This document shows positions 44,554-53,179 of a stretch of 64,000 nucleotides of DNA, in pieces; the first letter of the stretch is position 1, and each line of letters begins with the position of its first letter. The position numbers and the translations under genes are program-made. The notes under the pieces are model-generated. The model was not told the DNA's origin. It saw only the letters and a program-made list of their open reading frames with translations, and did not search any database. Source of the DNA: Rhodoferax sp. BAB1 (lineage in GTDB: Bacteria > Pseudomonadota > Gammaproteobacteria > Burkholderiales > Burkholderiaceae_C); assembly GCF_013334205.1 (NCBI RefSeq), contig NZ_CP054424.1, forward strand, positions 2,996,001 through 3,060,000, in the 5' to 3' direction.

Positions 44554-45519
44554 TCAATCCACTTTAATGCCGGCGCTCTTGATCACCTTGGCCCATTTCT
44601 CGATATCACCGCGCATGTACTTGTCGAACTCCTGCGGGTTCATCTTCATGGCCACGGCGCCCTGCTTGGTCCAGAGCTGGTTCACCTCGGGCTGGCTCAC
44701 GATCTTGCTCACCGCCTCGTTGAGCTGCTGCACGATGGCCGGCGGCGTGCCCTTGGGCGCCATCAGGCCGAGCCAGATGGTGGCTTCGTAACCGGGCAGG
44801 CCGGCCTCGGCCAGGGTGGGCACATCGGGCAGCACGGCCGAGCGCTGGCGGCCGCTGGTGGCGATGGCGCGCACCTTGCCGGCGCGGGCCTGCTCGGCCA
44901 TGGTGGTGACGGCGTCGAACATCATGTCGACCTGGCCGCCGATGATGTCGGTGCGCGCGCCCGAGCTGCCACGGTAGGGAATGTGCACCAGGTAGATGCC
45001 GGCCATGCTCTTGAAGAGCTCGCCAGCCATGTGGTACGGCGTGCCATTGCCCGAGGAGGCGTAGTTGTACTTGCCGGGTTTGTCCTTGGCCAGCTTGAGG
45101 ATGTCCTGCAGGTTCTTGACCGGCAGCGAAGGGTGGGTGACCAGCACCAGGTCGGAATAGTTGACTGGCGCCACGGGCACGAAGTCGCGCATGAGCACGA
45201 AGGGTTTGCTGGGGATGAGGGTCTCGTTCACCGTGTGGGTGTTGGACATCATCAGCAGGGTGTAGCCGTCGGCCGGAGCCTTGGCCACGACGTCGGTACC
45301 GATGATGGAACCGGCACCGGGCTTGTTCTCCACCACGAAGGGCTGGCCCAGCGCGTCACCCAGGCGCTGACCGATGAAACGCGCGTAGTTGTCGGCCGGG
45401 CCTCCCGCCGCAAACGGCACGACGATGCGCACGGATTTGCTGGGGTAGTTCTGGGCCTGGGCCGCGGTGGTGGCGAGCAGCAGCACGGCGAGCAGGCCGC
45501 GCAGGATGGGGAAGCGCAT
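44554..45519 (-). CDS. Bug/TctC-family periplasmic solute-binding protein
   Basis: A 321-aa third Bug protein in the window. Signal peptide MRFPILRGLLAVLLLATTAAQAQ, then VRIVVPFAAGGPADNYARFIGQ, VENKPGAGSIIGTDVVAKAP and VHIPYRGSSGARTDIIGGQVD. The ATG at 45519 begins the signal peptide; the frame extends to 45672 without family sequence. No membrane subunits nearby. Ligand unknown. Confidence 0.92.
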   Translation of the reverse strand: MRFPILRGLLAVLLLATTAAQAQNYPSKSVRIVVPFAAGGPADNYARFIGQRLGDALGQPFVVENKPGAGSIIGTDVVAKAPADGYTLLMMSNTHTVNETLIPSKPFVLMRDFVPVAPVNYSDLVLVTHPSLPVKNLQDILKLAKDKPGKYNYASSGNGTPYHMAGELFKSMAGIYLVHIPYRGSSGARTDIIGGQVDMMFDAVTTMAEQARAGKVRAIATSGRQRSAVLPDVPTLAEAGLPGYEATIWLGLMAPKGTPPAIVQQLNEAVSKIVSQPEVNQLWTKQGAVAMKMNPQEFDKYMRGDIEKWAKVIKSAGIKVD

Positions 45520-45684
45520 GGTGTGGTCTCCTGATGGGTATGCATGCATGCTAGCCCCGGGCGCGCCGGGGCGCCCCCGGGCTATCCCGAACTTGGCTCG
45601 GATTGGTTGGGCAGCCCACAGAGATGCACGCCTGCCCGCCGGAGCAAGCAGGCCAGCTCCGCCCACTGGCAATCGGGGTGGTTT

Positions 45685-46374
45685 CTAGTTCGTGGCCCAC
45701 CACTGCTGCGCCTTGGCCCGGTCAAAGGCAGGCAAGACGGCTTTTTGAATGGTCACCCCGTTCAAAGCGGGGAACTTCGCGCGGAACGCAGCCTCGTCGC
45801 TTGCAAAACGGTCTGTGATTTCCACATCGAAAGTCCCACCCGATGCGCCTGCCACCGACTGATCGATCAGCGGCACCGAAGGACCGGCCTTGAATTCTTC
45901 GCCCTGGCGCTCGCGCACCGTTGCAGCGACATGCCCCAGGTAATACACGCCGGGCTTGCTGACGTCGAGCGGCGCATGCAGGGGTGCGAAGAACATGGCG
46001 ACGAAGGGGAACGACATGGACTGACTGGTCAGCCCCCGGATCTCGTAACGCCCGGCTTCGAGCTCCAGGCGCAGCAGATAGCTGTTGCCCGCATCGGCCG
46101 GAGCGGCCGTGTTTACCGCCTTGTCGTCCATCGTGAAATTGAGTCGGTCCGCGGCCTCTTTGGCCCCGGCTTTTTCCACATGCACAACAATCAGCTTCGG
46201 TTGGTAAGACAGCTTGTAGTTGTTCTTGATCGTTGCTGTCATCAGGAAAATGGGTTTGCTGGTTTCTGTCACCTTCTGGGCATCGTCCACAAATGCCATG
46301 TTGGTCCGGGTGGCACACCCCGTCAGCGTCAAGGCCAGAAAAGCCAGTGCCCAGACAATTACTCGTTCTTTCAT
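45685..46374 (-). CDS. Lipoprotein of unknown function
   Basis: A 229-aa protein with a lipobox LTGC (Cys20) after MKERVIVWALAFLALT. The mature part reads KPIFLMTATIKNNYKLSYQP and LLRLELEAGRYEIRGLTSQ, then beta-rich sequence (GVYYLGHVAATVRER). I do not recognise a family with confidence; the middle resembles small lipoproteins that carry a carbohydrate-like beta sandwich, but this is a weak impression. Upstream are a TAGGAT -10-like element (near 46430) and the palindrome at 46453-46470. Confidence 0.72.
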   Translation of the reverse strand: MKERVIVWALAFLALTLTGCATRTNMAFVDDAQKVTETSKPIFLMTATIKNNYKLSYQPKLIVVHVEKAGAKEAADRLNFTMDDKAVNTAAPADAGNSYLLRLELEAGRYEIRGLTSQSMSFPFVAMFFAPLHAPLDVSKPGVYYLGHVAATVRERQGEEFKAGPSVPLIDQSVAGASGGTFDVEITDRFASDEAAFRAKFPALNGVTIQKAVLPAFDRAKAQQWWATN

Positions 46375-46452
46375 GATGAATCAGGTCCCCGTATTTTTGT
46401 ACCTGCCAAGTGCAGGCCGGCGCATCCTAAAGGGATGCACCTCTGCCCGTCC

Positions 46453-46470
46453 ATCCCCCAAATGGGGGAT
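46453..46470. promoter_or_regulatory. 18-bp palindrome upstream of the unknown lipoprotein, site 2
   Basis: ATCCCCCAAATGGGGGAT. On the minus strand 23 bases separate it from TAGGAT, the likely -10. The sequence and spacing copy site 1 at 42162-42179. Confidence 0.65.
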
Positions 46471-46514
46471 AAGGAGACAAACCGCGACGAACCGCCCCAG
46501 CCCGGCAAACCTTG

Positions 46515-47543
46515 CTAGACCAACAGCGGTTCTTCCTGCATGGCCTCGATCTGGTCTTCCAGCATCTGCACCTGGCCCTGCCAGTAGTCGCTGCTGCCGA
46601 ACCAGGGAAAGTTGATGGGAAAGGTGGGGTCGTCCCAGCGGCGCGCCAGCCAGGCGCTGTAGTGGATCAGGCGCAGGGTGCGCAGCGGTTCGATCAGGGC
46701 GAGTTCGCGGCGGTCGAACTCCCGCATCTGTTCGTAGCCGTCGACCAGGCAACTGAGCTGGTAGGTGCGCTGCGCGCGGTCGCCGGAGAGCAGCATCCAC
46801 AGGTCCTGCACGGCCGGGCCCATGCGCGCGTCGTCCAGGTCCACGAAATGCGGCCCCGGCCCGGCGGCGGCGGGCACGTCCACCGGCGTCCACAGCACAT
46901 TGCCCGAGTGGCAGTCACCGTGCAGGCGCAGGCGGCGGATCTCGCTGGGTGCACCGGTCAGCACCGGCTGCTGCGCGATCAGGGCCAGCGCCTCTTCGCA
47001 CTTGCGCTGCCAGGTGGACTGCACGTCCAGCGGAATCATCTCGTGCTGCAGCAACCAGTCCATGGGCTCGCGCCCGAAGGAGGGCAGGTCCAGCGCTGGG
47101 CGGCTGGCAAAGGGGCGCGCCGCGCCCACGGTGTGCAGGCGGGCGAGGAAACGGCCGATCCACTCCAGCACCTCCTCGTCGTCCAGTTCGGGCGGGCGGC
47201 CACCGCGGCGCGGGCAGACCGAGAACATGAACCCGGCATGCCGGTGCAGGGTGCTGCCATTCAGTGTCAATGGCGCCACCACCGGCACCTCGGCGGCCAC
47301 CAGCTCGGCCGCAAAGGCGTGCTCTTCGAGGATCTGCGCCTCGCTCCAGCGCGCGGGGCGGTAGAACTTGGCCACCACCGCCTGCCCATCGTTCAGATGC
47401 ACCTGGTAAACCCGGTTCTCGTAGGAACTCAGGCCTTGCTGGCGACCGTCGCAGGACAGGCCCAGGCCCTCCAGCGCATCCATCACCACGTCGGGCGTGA
47501 GCTGCTCGAAGGGATGGCGTGCGGCGGCGTCGGAAATGGTCAT
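46515..47543 (-). CDS. srkA: Serine/threonine kinase SrkA (YihE-like)
   Basis: A 342-aa protein of the aminoglycoside-phosphotransferase-like kinase fold. It matches SrkA/YihE: LSSYENRVYQVHLNDGQAVVAKFYRP (nucleotide-binding lobe), catalytic loop RLHGDCHSGNVLW, metal-binding FVDLDDARMGPAVQDLW and an IHYSAWLARRW C-terminal segment. SrkA counters stress-induced death in E. coli. Minus-strand GACAAT lies 6 bases before the ATG, so the message may be leaderless. Confidence 0.9.
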   Translation of the reverse strand: MTISDAAARHPFEQLTPDVVMDALEGLGLSCDGRQQGLSSYENRVYQVHLNDGQAVVAKFYRPARWSEAQILEEHAFAAELVAAEVPVVAPLTLNGSTLHRHAGFMFSVCPRRGGRPPELDDEEVLEWIGRFLARLHTVGAARPFASRPALDLPSFGREPMDWLLQHEMIPLDVQSTWQRKCEEALALIAQQPVLTGAPSEIRRLRLHGDCHSGNVLWTPVDVPAAAGPGPHFVDLDDARMGPAVQDLWMLLSGDRAQRTYQLSCLVDGYEQMREFDRRELALIEPLRTLRLIHYSAWLARRWDDPTFPINFPWFGSSDYWQGQVQMLEDQIEAMQEEPLLV

Positions 47544-47632
47544 GCCCCGATTGTCGCCTGCACGATCAGTGTGCGATCTCGCTGGCGTTTTCCCTAGGCC
47601 GCACGCACGGGGCCATGGATAAACTGGGTCGC

Positions 47633-48889
47633 ATGTCTCCCATGCTGCCCTTCCACCGCAAGCTCGCCCTGGGCACCGCCGGTGTGGCGCTGGCCGTGGC
47701 CGCGCTGGCCGGCCTGGCGGCGGGGTTCATCGCGCACGACAAGGCCGAGGACACGCTGGTGGCGCAGGCCACCGAAGACACGCAGCGCCTGCTGCGCCAC
47801 GAGGGCTTCCGCCCCGAGGGCGTGCAGGCCACGCGCAATGCCCAGGCTGCGGCGCAGGCGCTGGTGGCAGCGCACTTCGACATCGTGCAGATCTACACCG
47901 CCGGCGGCCTGCTGATGGCCGAGCAGTTCAGCGCCGACGGCCGCGCGCTCGATGCCGAACTGCCAACGCGCGGCGCACGCGGCTACACCCAGCCCTGGTA
48001 CGAGCGGCGTTTCCTGCCCGGGCGCCGCCCGCTGCTGCGCCTGTTCATCCCGCTGCGCGGCGAGGGCCAGGCGCTGACCGGCTACCTGGAGGGTGCGCGC
48101 CTGGTGCCGGACGTTCAGCGCGAGCGCATGCTGGCCGATGCGCGGCGTGTGGGCCTGCTGGTGGCGCTGGCCGTGCTGGTGTGCAGCGCCGCGCTCTACC
48201 CGCTGGTGCTGCGCCTGAACCGCGACAGCCAGAACCGGCAGCGCGAGTTGCTGGAGTCGCACATCGCGATGATGGAGGCGCTGGGCCGAGCGATCGCGCG
48301 GCGCGACAGCGACAACGGCATCCACAACTACCGCGTGGCCTGGATCTCGGCCACGCTGGCCGAAGCGGTGGGCCTGCACGGCACGCGCATGCAGGAGCTG
48401 ATCGTGGGCAGCTTCCTGCATGACGTGGGCAAGATCGGCATCCCCGAACACATCCTGCTCAAGCCCGGCCCGCTGAGCCCCGAGGAAATGCTCATCATGC
48501 ACACGCACGTGGCGGCCGGCGAAGATATCGTCAGCGGCTCGGGCTGGCTGGCCGGTGGCCAGGCCGTGGTGGGCGGACACCACGAGAAATGGGACGGCAC
48601 CGGCTACCCGCGCGGCCTGGCGGGCACCGACATCCCGCTGGTGGCACGCATCTTCGCGATTGCCGACGTGTTCGACGCGCTGTGCTCGCGCCGCCCCTAC
48701 AAGGAACCGGTCCCCCTCGAAACCGCCATGCAAGCCCTGCGCTCGGAAGCCGGCAAGCACTTCGACCCGCACCTGGTGCAGGTCTTCGACCAGCAGGCCG
48801 CCACGGTCTACCGCACGCTGGTCGAGGCCGACGAGGAACAGCTGCAGGCCCTGCTGACACGCATGGTGCGCAAGCACTTCAGCCTGTAA
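47633..48889 (+). CDS. HD-GYP domain protein (putative cyclic-di-GMP phosphodiesterase) with membrane sensor
   Basis: A 418-aa protein: a transmembrane helix near residues 15-38, a periplasmic sensor of ~125 residues, a second helix around residues 165-185, then an HD-GYP domain with FLHDVGKIGIPEHIL, GGHHEKWDGTGYPRGL and an FAIADVFDALCSRRPYK tail. All metal and GYP residues are present. It would degrade cyclic-di-GMP in response to an outside signal. The ATG at 47633 is 7 bases behind TAAACT (leaderless layout); an ATG at 47615 is an alternative. It converges on and overlaps the kinase-USP gene by 11 bases. Confidence 0.87.
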   Translation: MSPMLPFHRKLALGTAGVALAVAALAGLAAGFIAHDKAEDTLVAQATEDTQRLLRHEGFRPEGVQATRNAQAAAQALVAAHFDIVQIYTAGGLLMAEQFSADGRALDAELPTRGARGYTQPWYERRFLPGRRPLLRLFIPLRGEGQALTGYLEGARLVPDVQRERMLADARRVGLLVALAVLVCSAALYPLVLRLNRDSQNRQRELLESHIAMMEALGRAIARRDSDNGIHNYRVAWISATLAEAVGLHGTRMQELIVGSFLHDVGKIGIPEHILLKPGPLSPEEMLIMHTHVAAGEDIVSGSGWLAGGQAVVGGHHEKWDGTGYPRGLAGTDIPLVARIFAIADVFDALCSRRPYKEPVPLETAMQALRSEAGKHFDPHLVQVFDQQAATVYRTLVEADEEQLQALLTRMVRKHFSL

Positions 48890-50318
48890 CGACCTCTGTC
48901 GCATCGGCCGCTACCACCGGCGGCTCGCAGGGCCGCGTGGGCTGGGCCAGGATGACGGTGCAGGGCGCGGCCATGGCCACCTGGACGGGCACGGTGGCCA
49001 GCAGGCGCCCGGGCTCCCGGCCCGGTGCGGCCGCCCCCATGACGATGGTGCTGACACGGTGCTCGCAAGCGTAGGCGATCAGGGCCTGCACTGTGTCATC
49101 GGACACCAGCACATGGCAGAAGGTCTGGTGCCCGGGCCCTTCCAGCGCCTGGGCCCACTGCCGCAACTGCAGCAGGTGGCGCCGCTGCAGGGTGCTGGCA
49201 GCAACACCGTTGGCCCCGGGGGCCAGCACCGTGACGCAGGCCAGGCGCGCACCGGGCCGCGTGCCCAGCGCGCGCGCGGTGGCCTGGCGCAGCGTGTGGA
49301 GCAGGGCATCACTCGCGTCCTGCGGCGGCACGGCCACCAGCACGATGGGTACCTCGGTGATCAGACGCTGCGCAGAGGGGCTGGGCTGGTAAGGCCTGCG
49401 GATCGCACGCCACCAGCGCCTGATCTGCATCCAGACAAGGGGGCCGCGCCGGCGCTCGCCGCGCGCGCCCAGGCGGACCTGCTCGGGGTGCTGAAGATCA
49501 AAGGCCAGGTGCGCGGCCGAGGGGTAACGCTGCGCGGCCTCGGGCGCCAGGCAGCGCAGCACCACCTCCTGCAGCCAGGCCGGCAGTTCGGGCCGCCAGT
49601 GGCGCGGCGGCGGCGGCTCGCGCCACAGGCGCTGGCGCAGGCCGGCGGCCGTCACGGGCGCGCCGAAGGGCAATTCAGCCGTGAGCAACTGGTAGAGCAG
49701 CACGCCGATGGCAAAGATGTCGCTGCGCGGATCGCCGCGCACGCCCAGCACCTGCTCGGGCGCGATCCAGGCCGGCGAGCCGACCGCACGGCGCTCCTGT
49801 CCGGCCAGCAGGTCGGGATAGTGCGCGTGACAGGCCAGGCCATAACCCAGCAACTGCACCCGGCCGTCCTCGCGCACCAGCACATGGGCGGGCTGCAGGT
49901 CCAGGTGCACGGTGTTCTGCTGGTGCAGGCTGTGCACGGCCTGGGTCAGGGCCACGCCCAGGCGCAGCACCTCGTCCACCGGCAGCGGCAGCGGCCCGAA
50001 CTGCGCCAGGGTACGCCCGGGCAGGTACTCCCTGACCAGCCAGGGCTGCTGCGCCAGGTCGCCGACTGCGACGAAACGCGGCACGTGCACGCCGCCCAGC
50101 GCCTGCAGGGTCTGCAGCTCGACCTCGAAGCGCACCAGGGCCTCATCCCCTTCGCCCTCCCCCTCACCCCGGCACGGCACTTTCATGAGCAGGGGGAAAC
50201 CGGGGTCCGGGGTGCCGGGGGCACAGTGCACGCGATACAGGTATGACTGGCTGCCCTGGTGGATGCAGCTGTCCACCACATAAGCATCCAGCGTGTCGCC
50301 CGGCGCCAGCAGCTTCAT
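48879..50318 (-). CDS. Kinase-like/universal-stress-protein fusion, probable pseudokinase
   Basis: A 479-aa protein: a Ser/Thr-kinase-like domain (about 15-280) and a C-terminal universal stress protein domain (about 320-470, with STIVMGAAAPGREPGRLL). The ATP Lys (K46, LLMKVP), the C-helix Glu and the catalytic-loop Asp (D140 in HLDLQ) remain. However, the loop Lys is Gln142, the metal-binding Asn is His145, and the DFG Asp is Gly158 (GYG). These losses are expected to abolish or greatly weaken phosphotransfer. The start overlaps the metallophosphoesterase stop (ATGA), so the two are coupled. A signalling or nucleotide-binding role is inferred. Confidence 0.82.
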   Translation of the reverse strand: MKLLAPGDTLDAYVVDSCIHQGSQSYLYRVHCAPGTPDPGFPLLMKVPCRGEGEGEGDEALVRFEVELQTLQALGGVHVPRFVAVGDLAQQPWLVREYLPGRTLAQFGPLPLPVDEVLRLGVALTQAVHSLHQQNTVHLDLQPAHVLVREDGRVQLLGYGLACHAHYPDLLAGQERRAVGSPAWIAPEQVLGVRGDPRSDIFAIGVLLYQLLTAELPFGAPVTAAGLRQRLWREPPPPRHWRPELPAWLQEVVLRCLAPEAAQRYPSAAHLAFDLQHPEQVRLGARGERRRGPLVWMQIRRWWRAIRRPYQPSPSAQRLITEVPIVLVAVPPQDASDALLHTLRQATARALGTRPGARLACVTVLAPGANGVAASTLQRRHLLQLRQWAQALEGPGHQTFCHVLVSDDTVQALIAYACEHRVSTIVMGAAAPGREPGRLLATVPVQVAMAAPCTVILAQPTRPCEPPVVAADATEVVTG

Positions 50319-51067
50319 CGGCCCAGCTCCAGGCGGTCGGCAAAGAAGTCGGGCAGGCCGGCATCGCGGATGGCCTCGGCCGCGGCGTGGTGGTCATAGG
50401 CCACGCGGTGGAAGGTCAGCTGCGCCTGGGCGGTGTCGAACAGGGCATACATGGCCTTGGGGCTGCCGTCGCGCGGCTGGCCGACCGAACCGATGGTGGC
50501 CAGCCAGTGCCGGTGTGCCGACACCGGCACTGCCACGCCGGCGGTGGGCACGAAGGGGATAAGCTGCTCGTCCAGGCCGCGGTAGTAGAGCGACTGGCGG
50601 TGCACGTGACCGCCGAAGACGTAACGCACGCCGTCGAACCTGCCAGCTGCCTCCAGGCTGAGGGCGGCAATCTGTGCGTCGTAGACATAGCGCCACAGCG
50701 TGGGTTCGTCGGCCGTGGCGTGCACCAGCAGCACACGCTCGTCCTGCACGGTCATGGGCAGGCCGGCCAGGAAGGCGCGCTGCACGGGGTCGAGCTGCTC
50801 GTGGGTCCACCAGGCCGTGCTCTCACCCAGGGTGCTGTTGCCGGCCGGCGGATGCGCTGCCATGTCGTCGTGGTTGCCCTTGAGCACCAGGGCCCCCTGG
50901 GCCGCCAGCACCATGATGCGATTCACCACGGGGCCCGGATCGGCACCGTAGCCGACCAGATCCCCGAGGAAGGCGATCCTGTCGGCGCCCTGTTGCTGGG
51001 CATGGGCCAGACAGGCTTCCAGGGCCTGGAGGTTGGCGTGGATGTCGGACAGCAGGGCCAGTCGCAT
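50315..51067 (-). CDS. Metallophosphoesterase (calcineurin-like)
   Basis: A 250-aa protein with all metal motifs of the calcineurin-like/YfcE group: SDIHANLQAL, GDLVGYGADP, GNHDD, LLVHAT and GGHVHRQ. Such proteins hydrolyse phosphodiesters or phosphoproteins/nucleotides using two metal ions. It is translationally coupled to the kinase-USP gene that follows. CATACT on the minus strand lies 6 bases before the ATG, again a leaderless-like arrangement, though GGAAG in between could also act as ribosome-binding site. Confidence 0.88.
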   Translation of the reverse strand: MRLALLSDIHANLQALEACLAHAQQQGADRIAFLGDLVGYGADPGPVVNRIMVLAAQGALVLKGNHDDMAAHPPAGNSTLGESTAWWTHEQLDPVQRAFLAGLPMTVQDERVLLVHATADEPTLWRYVYDAQIAALSLEAAGRFDGVRYVFGGHVHRQSLYYRGLDEQLIPFVPTAGVAVPVSAHRHWLATIGSVGQPRDGSPKAMYALFDTAQAQLTFHRVAYDHHAAAEAIRDAGLPDFFADRLELGR

Positions 51068-51197
51068 GCTTCCAGTATGCCCTGCCGGGCATGGTGCCGG
51101 CAGGCAAGTTTTGCACACTTCCGGCCCGAATGAGGGGTTCACCCGAGGCCCGCGCGGGCACAGGCCGGGCTAACATGCCGGCAACGGGAGACTGTCC

Positions 51198-52787
51198 ATG
51201 TACGACTACATCATCATCGGCGGCGGCTCGGCCGGCTGCGTGCTGGCGGCGCGCCTGTCGGAAGACCCGGGCGTGCAGGTGGCCCTGCTGGAGGCCGGCC
51301 CGCGCGACGACAGCGTGCTGATCCATTGCCCGGCCGGCCTGGCCCTGCTGGCCAAGAGCGGCCAGGCCAACTGGGGCCTGCACACCGTGCCGCAGGCCGG
51401 CCTGAACGGCCGGCGCGGTTACCAGCCGCGCGGCAAGGTGCTGGGGGGATCGAGTTCGGTCAACGCCATGATCTACACGCGCGGCCATCCGCGCGACTAC
51501 GACGACTGGGCCGCGCAGGGCAACCCGGGCTGGGCCTGGTCCGATGTGCTGCCCTTTTTCAAACGCGCCGAGCACAACGAGCGCGGCGCCGATGCCTTCC
51601 ACGGCAGCGGCGGCCCGCTCAACGTGATGGATCTGCGTTGCCCCAACCGCCACAGCCCGGACTTCGTGCAGGCCGGCGTGCAGGCCGGTTTTGCCCACAA
51701 CCCCGACTTCAACGGCGCCGGACAGGAAGGCGTGGGCCTGTACCAGGTCACGCACAAGAACGGCGAGCGCTACAGCGCCGCCAAGGCCTACCTCACGCCC
51801 AACCGTACACGCGCCAACCTGCACGTGCTCACCGGTGCGCATGCCACGCGCATCCTGCTGGAAGGAAAGCGTGCCGTGGGCGTGGCGTTCGTGCAGGACG
51901 GCCAGCAGCGCGAACTGCGCGCCAGCCGCGAGGTGCTGCTGAGCGCCGGCGCCCTGCTCTCGCCGCAGCTGCTGATGCTCTCGGGCATCGGCGCAGCAGA
52001 CGAACTGCGCGCACACGGCATCACGCCGCTGCACGAGCTGCCGGGCGTGGGCCGCCACCTGCAGGACCATGTGGACGTGGTGCTGGTCTATGACGCGCCG
52101 CGGCTGACCGATCTCTTCGGCCTGTCCTTCGCTGGCGCGCTCAAGGTGCTGCGCGGCATCTTCGAGTGGCGGCGCCAGCGCAGCGGCATGCTGACCACCA
52201 ACTTTGCCGAGGCCGGCGGTTTCATCCGCAGCCAGGCCGGCGAGGCCATTCCCGACCTGCAGCTGCACTTCGTGATCGGCAAGCTGGTGGACCACGGCCG
52301 CACCACGACCTTCGGCCACGGCTACTCCTGCCACGTCTGCCTGCTGCGCCCGAAGAGCCGCGGCAGCGTGCGACTGGCCAGCGCCGATCCGCTGGCCGCG
52401 CCGCTGATCGACCCCGCCTTCCTGGCCGAGCGCGACGACATGGACCGGCTGGTGCGCGGCTTCAAGCTGATGCGCCACATCATGGCGCAACCGGCGCTGG
52501 CGCGCTTCGGCGCGCGCGAGCTGCCGGCCTCGGCGGGCGCGCAAAGCGACGCAGAGATCGAAGCGTTCATCCGCAACCACGCCGACACCATCTACCACCC
52601 CGTGGGCAGCTGCCGCATGGGGCCGGGCGAGATGGACGTGGTGGACGCGCAGCTGCGCGTGCATGGCCTGCAGGGCCTGCGGGTGGTGGATGCCTCGGTC
52701 ATGCCCAGCCTGGTGGGCGGCAACACCAATGCACCGGTGATCATGATGGCGGAAAAGGCCGCCGAACTGATACGCACGGGGGCTTGA
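51198..52787 (+). CDS. GMC-family FAD oxidoreductase (choline/alcohol dehydrogenase-like)
   Basis: A 529-aa flavoenzyme. FAD-binding motif YDYIIIGGGSAGCVLAARLSE at residues 2-22 (split here: YDYIIIGGGSAGC and following), GMC signature 1 RGKVLGGSSSVNAMIY and signature 2 in GALLSPQLLMLSGIG. Active-site residues are at the C-terminus: HPVGSCRMG and GGNTNAPVIMMAEKAA. The BetA/AlkJ-like group oxidises alcohols; the substrate is not clear. GGGAGA is the ribosome-binding site. Confidence 0.9.
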   Translation: MYDYIIIGGGSAGCVLAARLSEDPGVQVALLEAGPRDDSVLIHCPAGLALLAKSGQANWGLHTVPQAGLNGRRGYQPRGKVLGGSSSVNAMIYTRGHPRDYDDWAAQGNPGWAWSDVLPFFKRAEHNERGADAFHGSGGPLNVMDLRCPNRHSPDFVQAGVQAGFAHNPDFNGAGQEGVGLYQVTHKNGERYSAAKAYLTPNRTRANLHVLTGAHATRILLEGKRAVGVAFVQDGQQRELRASREVLLSAGALLSPQLLMLSGIGAADELRAHGITPLHELPGVGRHLQDHVDVVLVYDAPRLTDLFGLSFAGALKVLRGIFEWRRQRSGMLTTNFAEAGGFIRSQAGEAIPDLQLHFVIGKLVDHGRTTTFGHGYSCHVCLLRPKSRGSVRLASADPLAAPLIDPAFLAERDDMDRLVRGFKLMRHIMAQPALARFGARELPASAGAQSDAEIEAFIRNHADTIYHPVGSCRMGPGEMDVVDAQLRVHGLQGLRVVDASVMPSLVGGNTNAPVIMMAEKAAELIRTGA

Positions 52788-52930
52788 GCGGGGGCGCTGT
52801 CAGGCGCAGCAGAGGTGCTTGTCAGGCAAATTCCGACACGTGAAACCGGCAGATGCCGATTCAAGTTGGCTGACACGGGGCCTAGAGTGATTGCACCACA
52901 TCCGGAAATGATGTGATGCAAGGAAAACAC

Positions 52931-53140
52931 GTGAGAACCAACCCCATTTCGCTCAACCCCTTCAGCCTCATGATGGAGCCGGAGATCGTGCTCCAGGCCA
53001 TGGAGCATTCCAAGTCATTGCGCGCGCTGCGCCGCCACAAGCTGCGCCCGCTGGACAAGCCCCTGATTCCCTACGCCGTCGACCCGGTCGACGAGGAACT
53101 GGACGAAGAGACCATCCCTGGCGAGCTCAGCAGCCACTGA
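52931..53140 (+). CDS. Small protein of unknown function
   Basis: A 69-aa protein beginning with GTG (VRTNPISLNPFSLMMEPEIV); AAGGAA lies 6 bases upstream. The frame also has ATG codons at 52913/52916 without a good ribosome-binding site. It has a basic middle (SLRALRRHKLRPLDKP) and an acidic end (DPVDEELDEETIPGEL). TAGAGT at about 52882 is a candidate -10. No family recognised. Coding is supported by codon use and position but not by homology. Confidence 0.55.
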   Translation: MRTNPISLNPFSLMMEPEIVLQAMEHSKSLRALRRHKLRPLDKPLIPYAVDPVDEELDEETIPGELSSH

Positions 53141-53179
53141 GCCGGTGGCGCGGCCCGCGGTGCTGCTAGCATCGGGCGC

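Noticed and set aside
45549..45582. GC-rich hairpin upstream of the third Bug gene as a riboswitch
   Set aside because: It is a simple imperfect GC palindrome with no recognisable aptamer pattern or expression platform.
47519..47632. Upstream extension of the HD-GYP protein
   Set aside because: The extension is Arg/Cys-rich, overlaps the srkA start and would lie before the -10-like hexamer.
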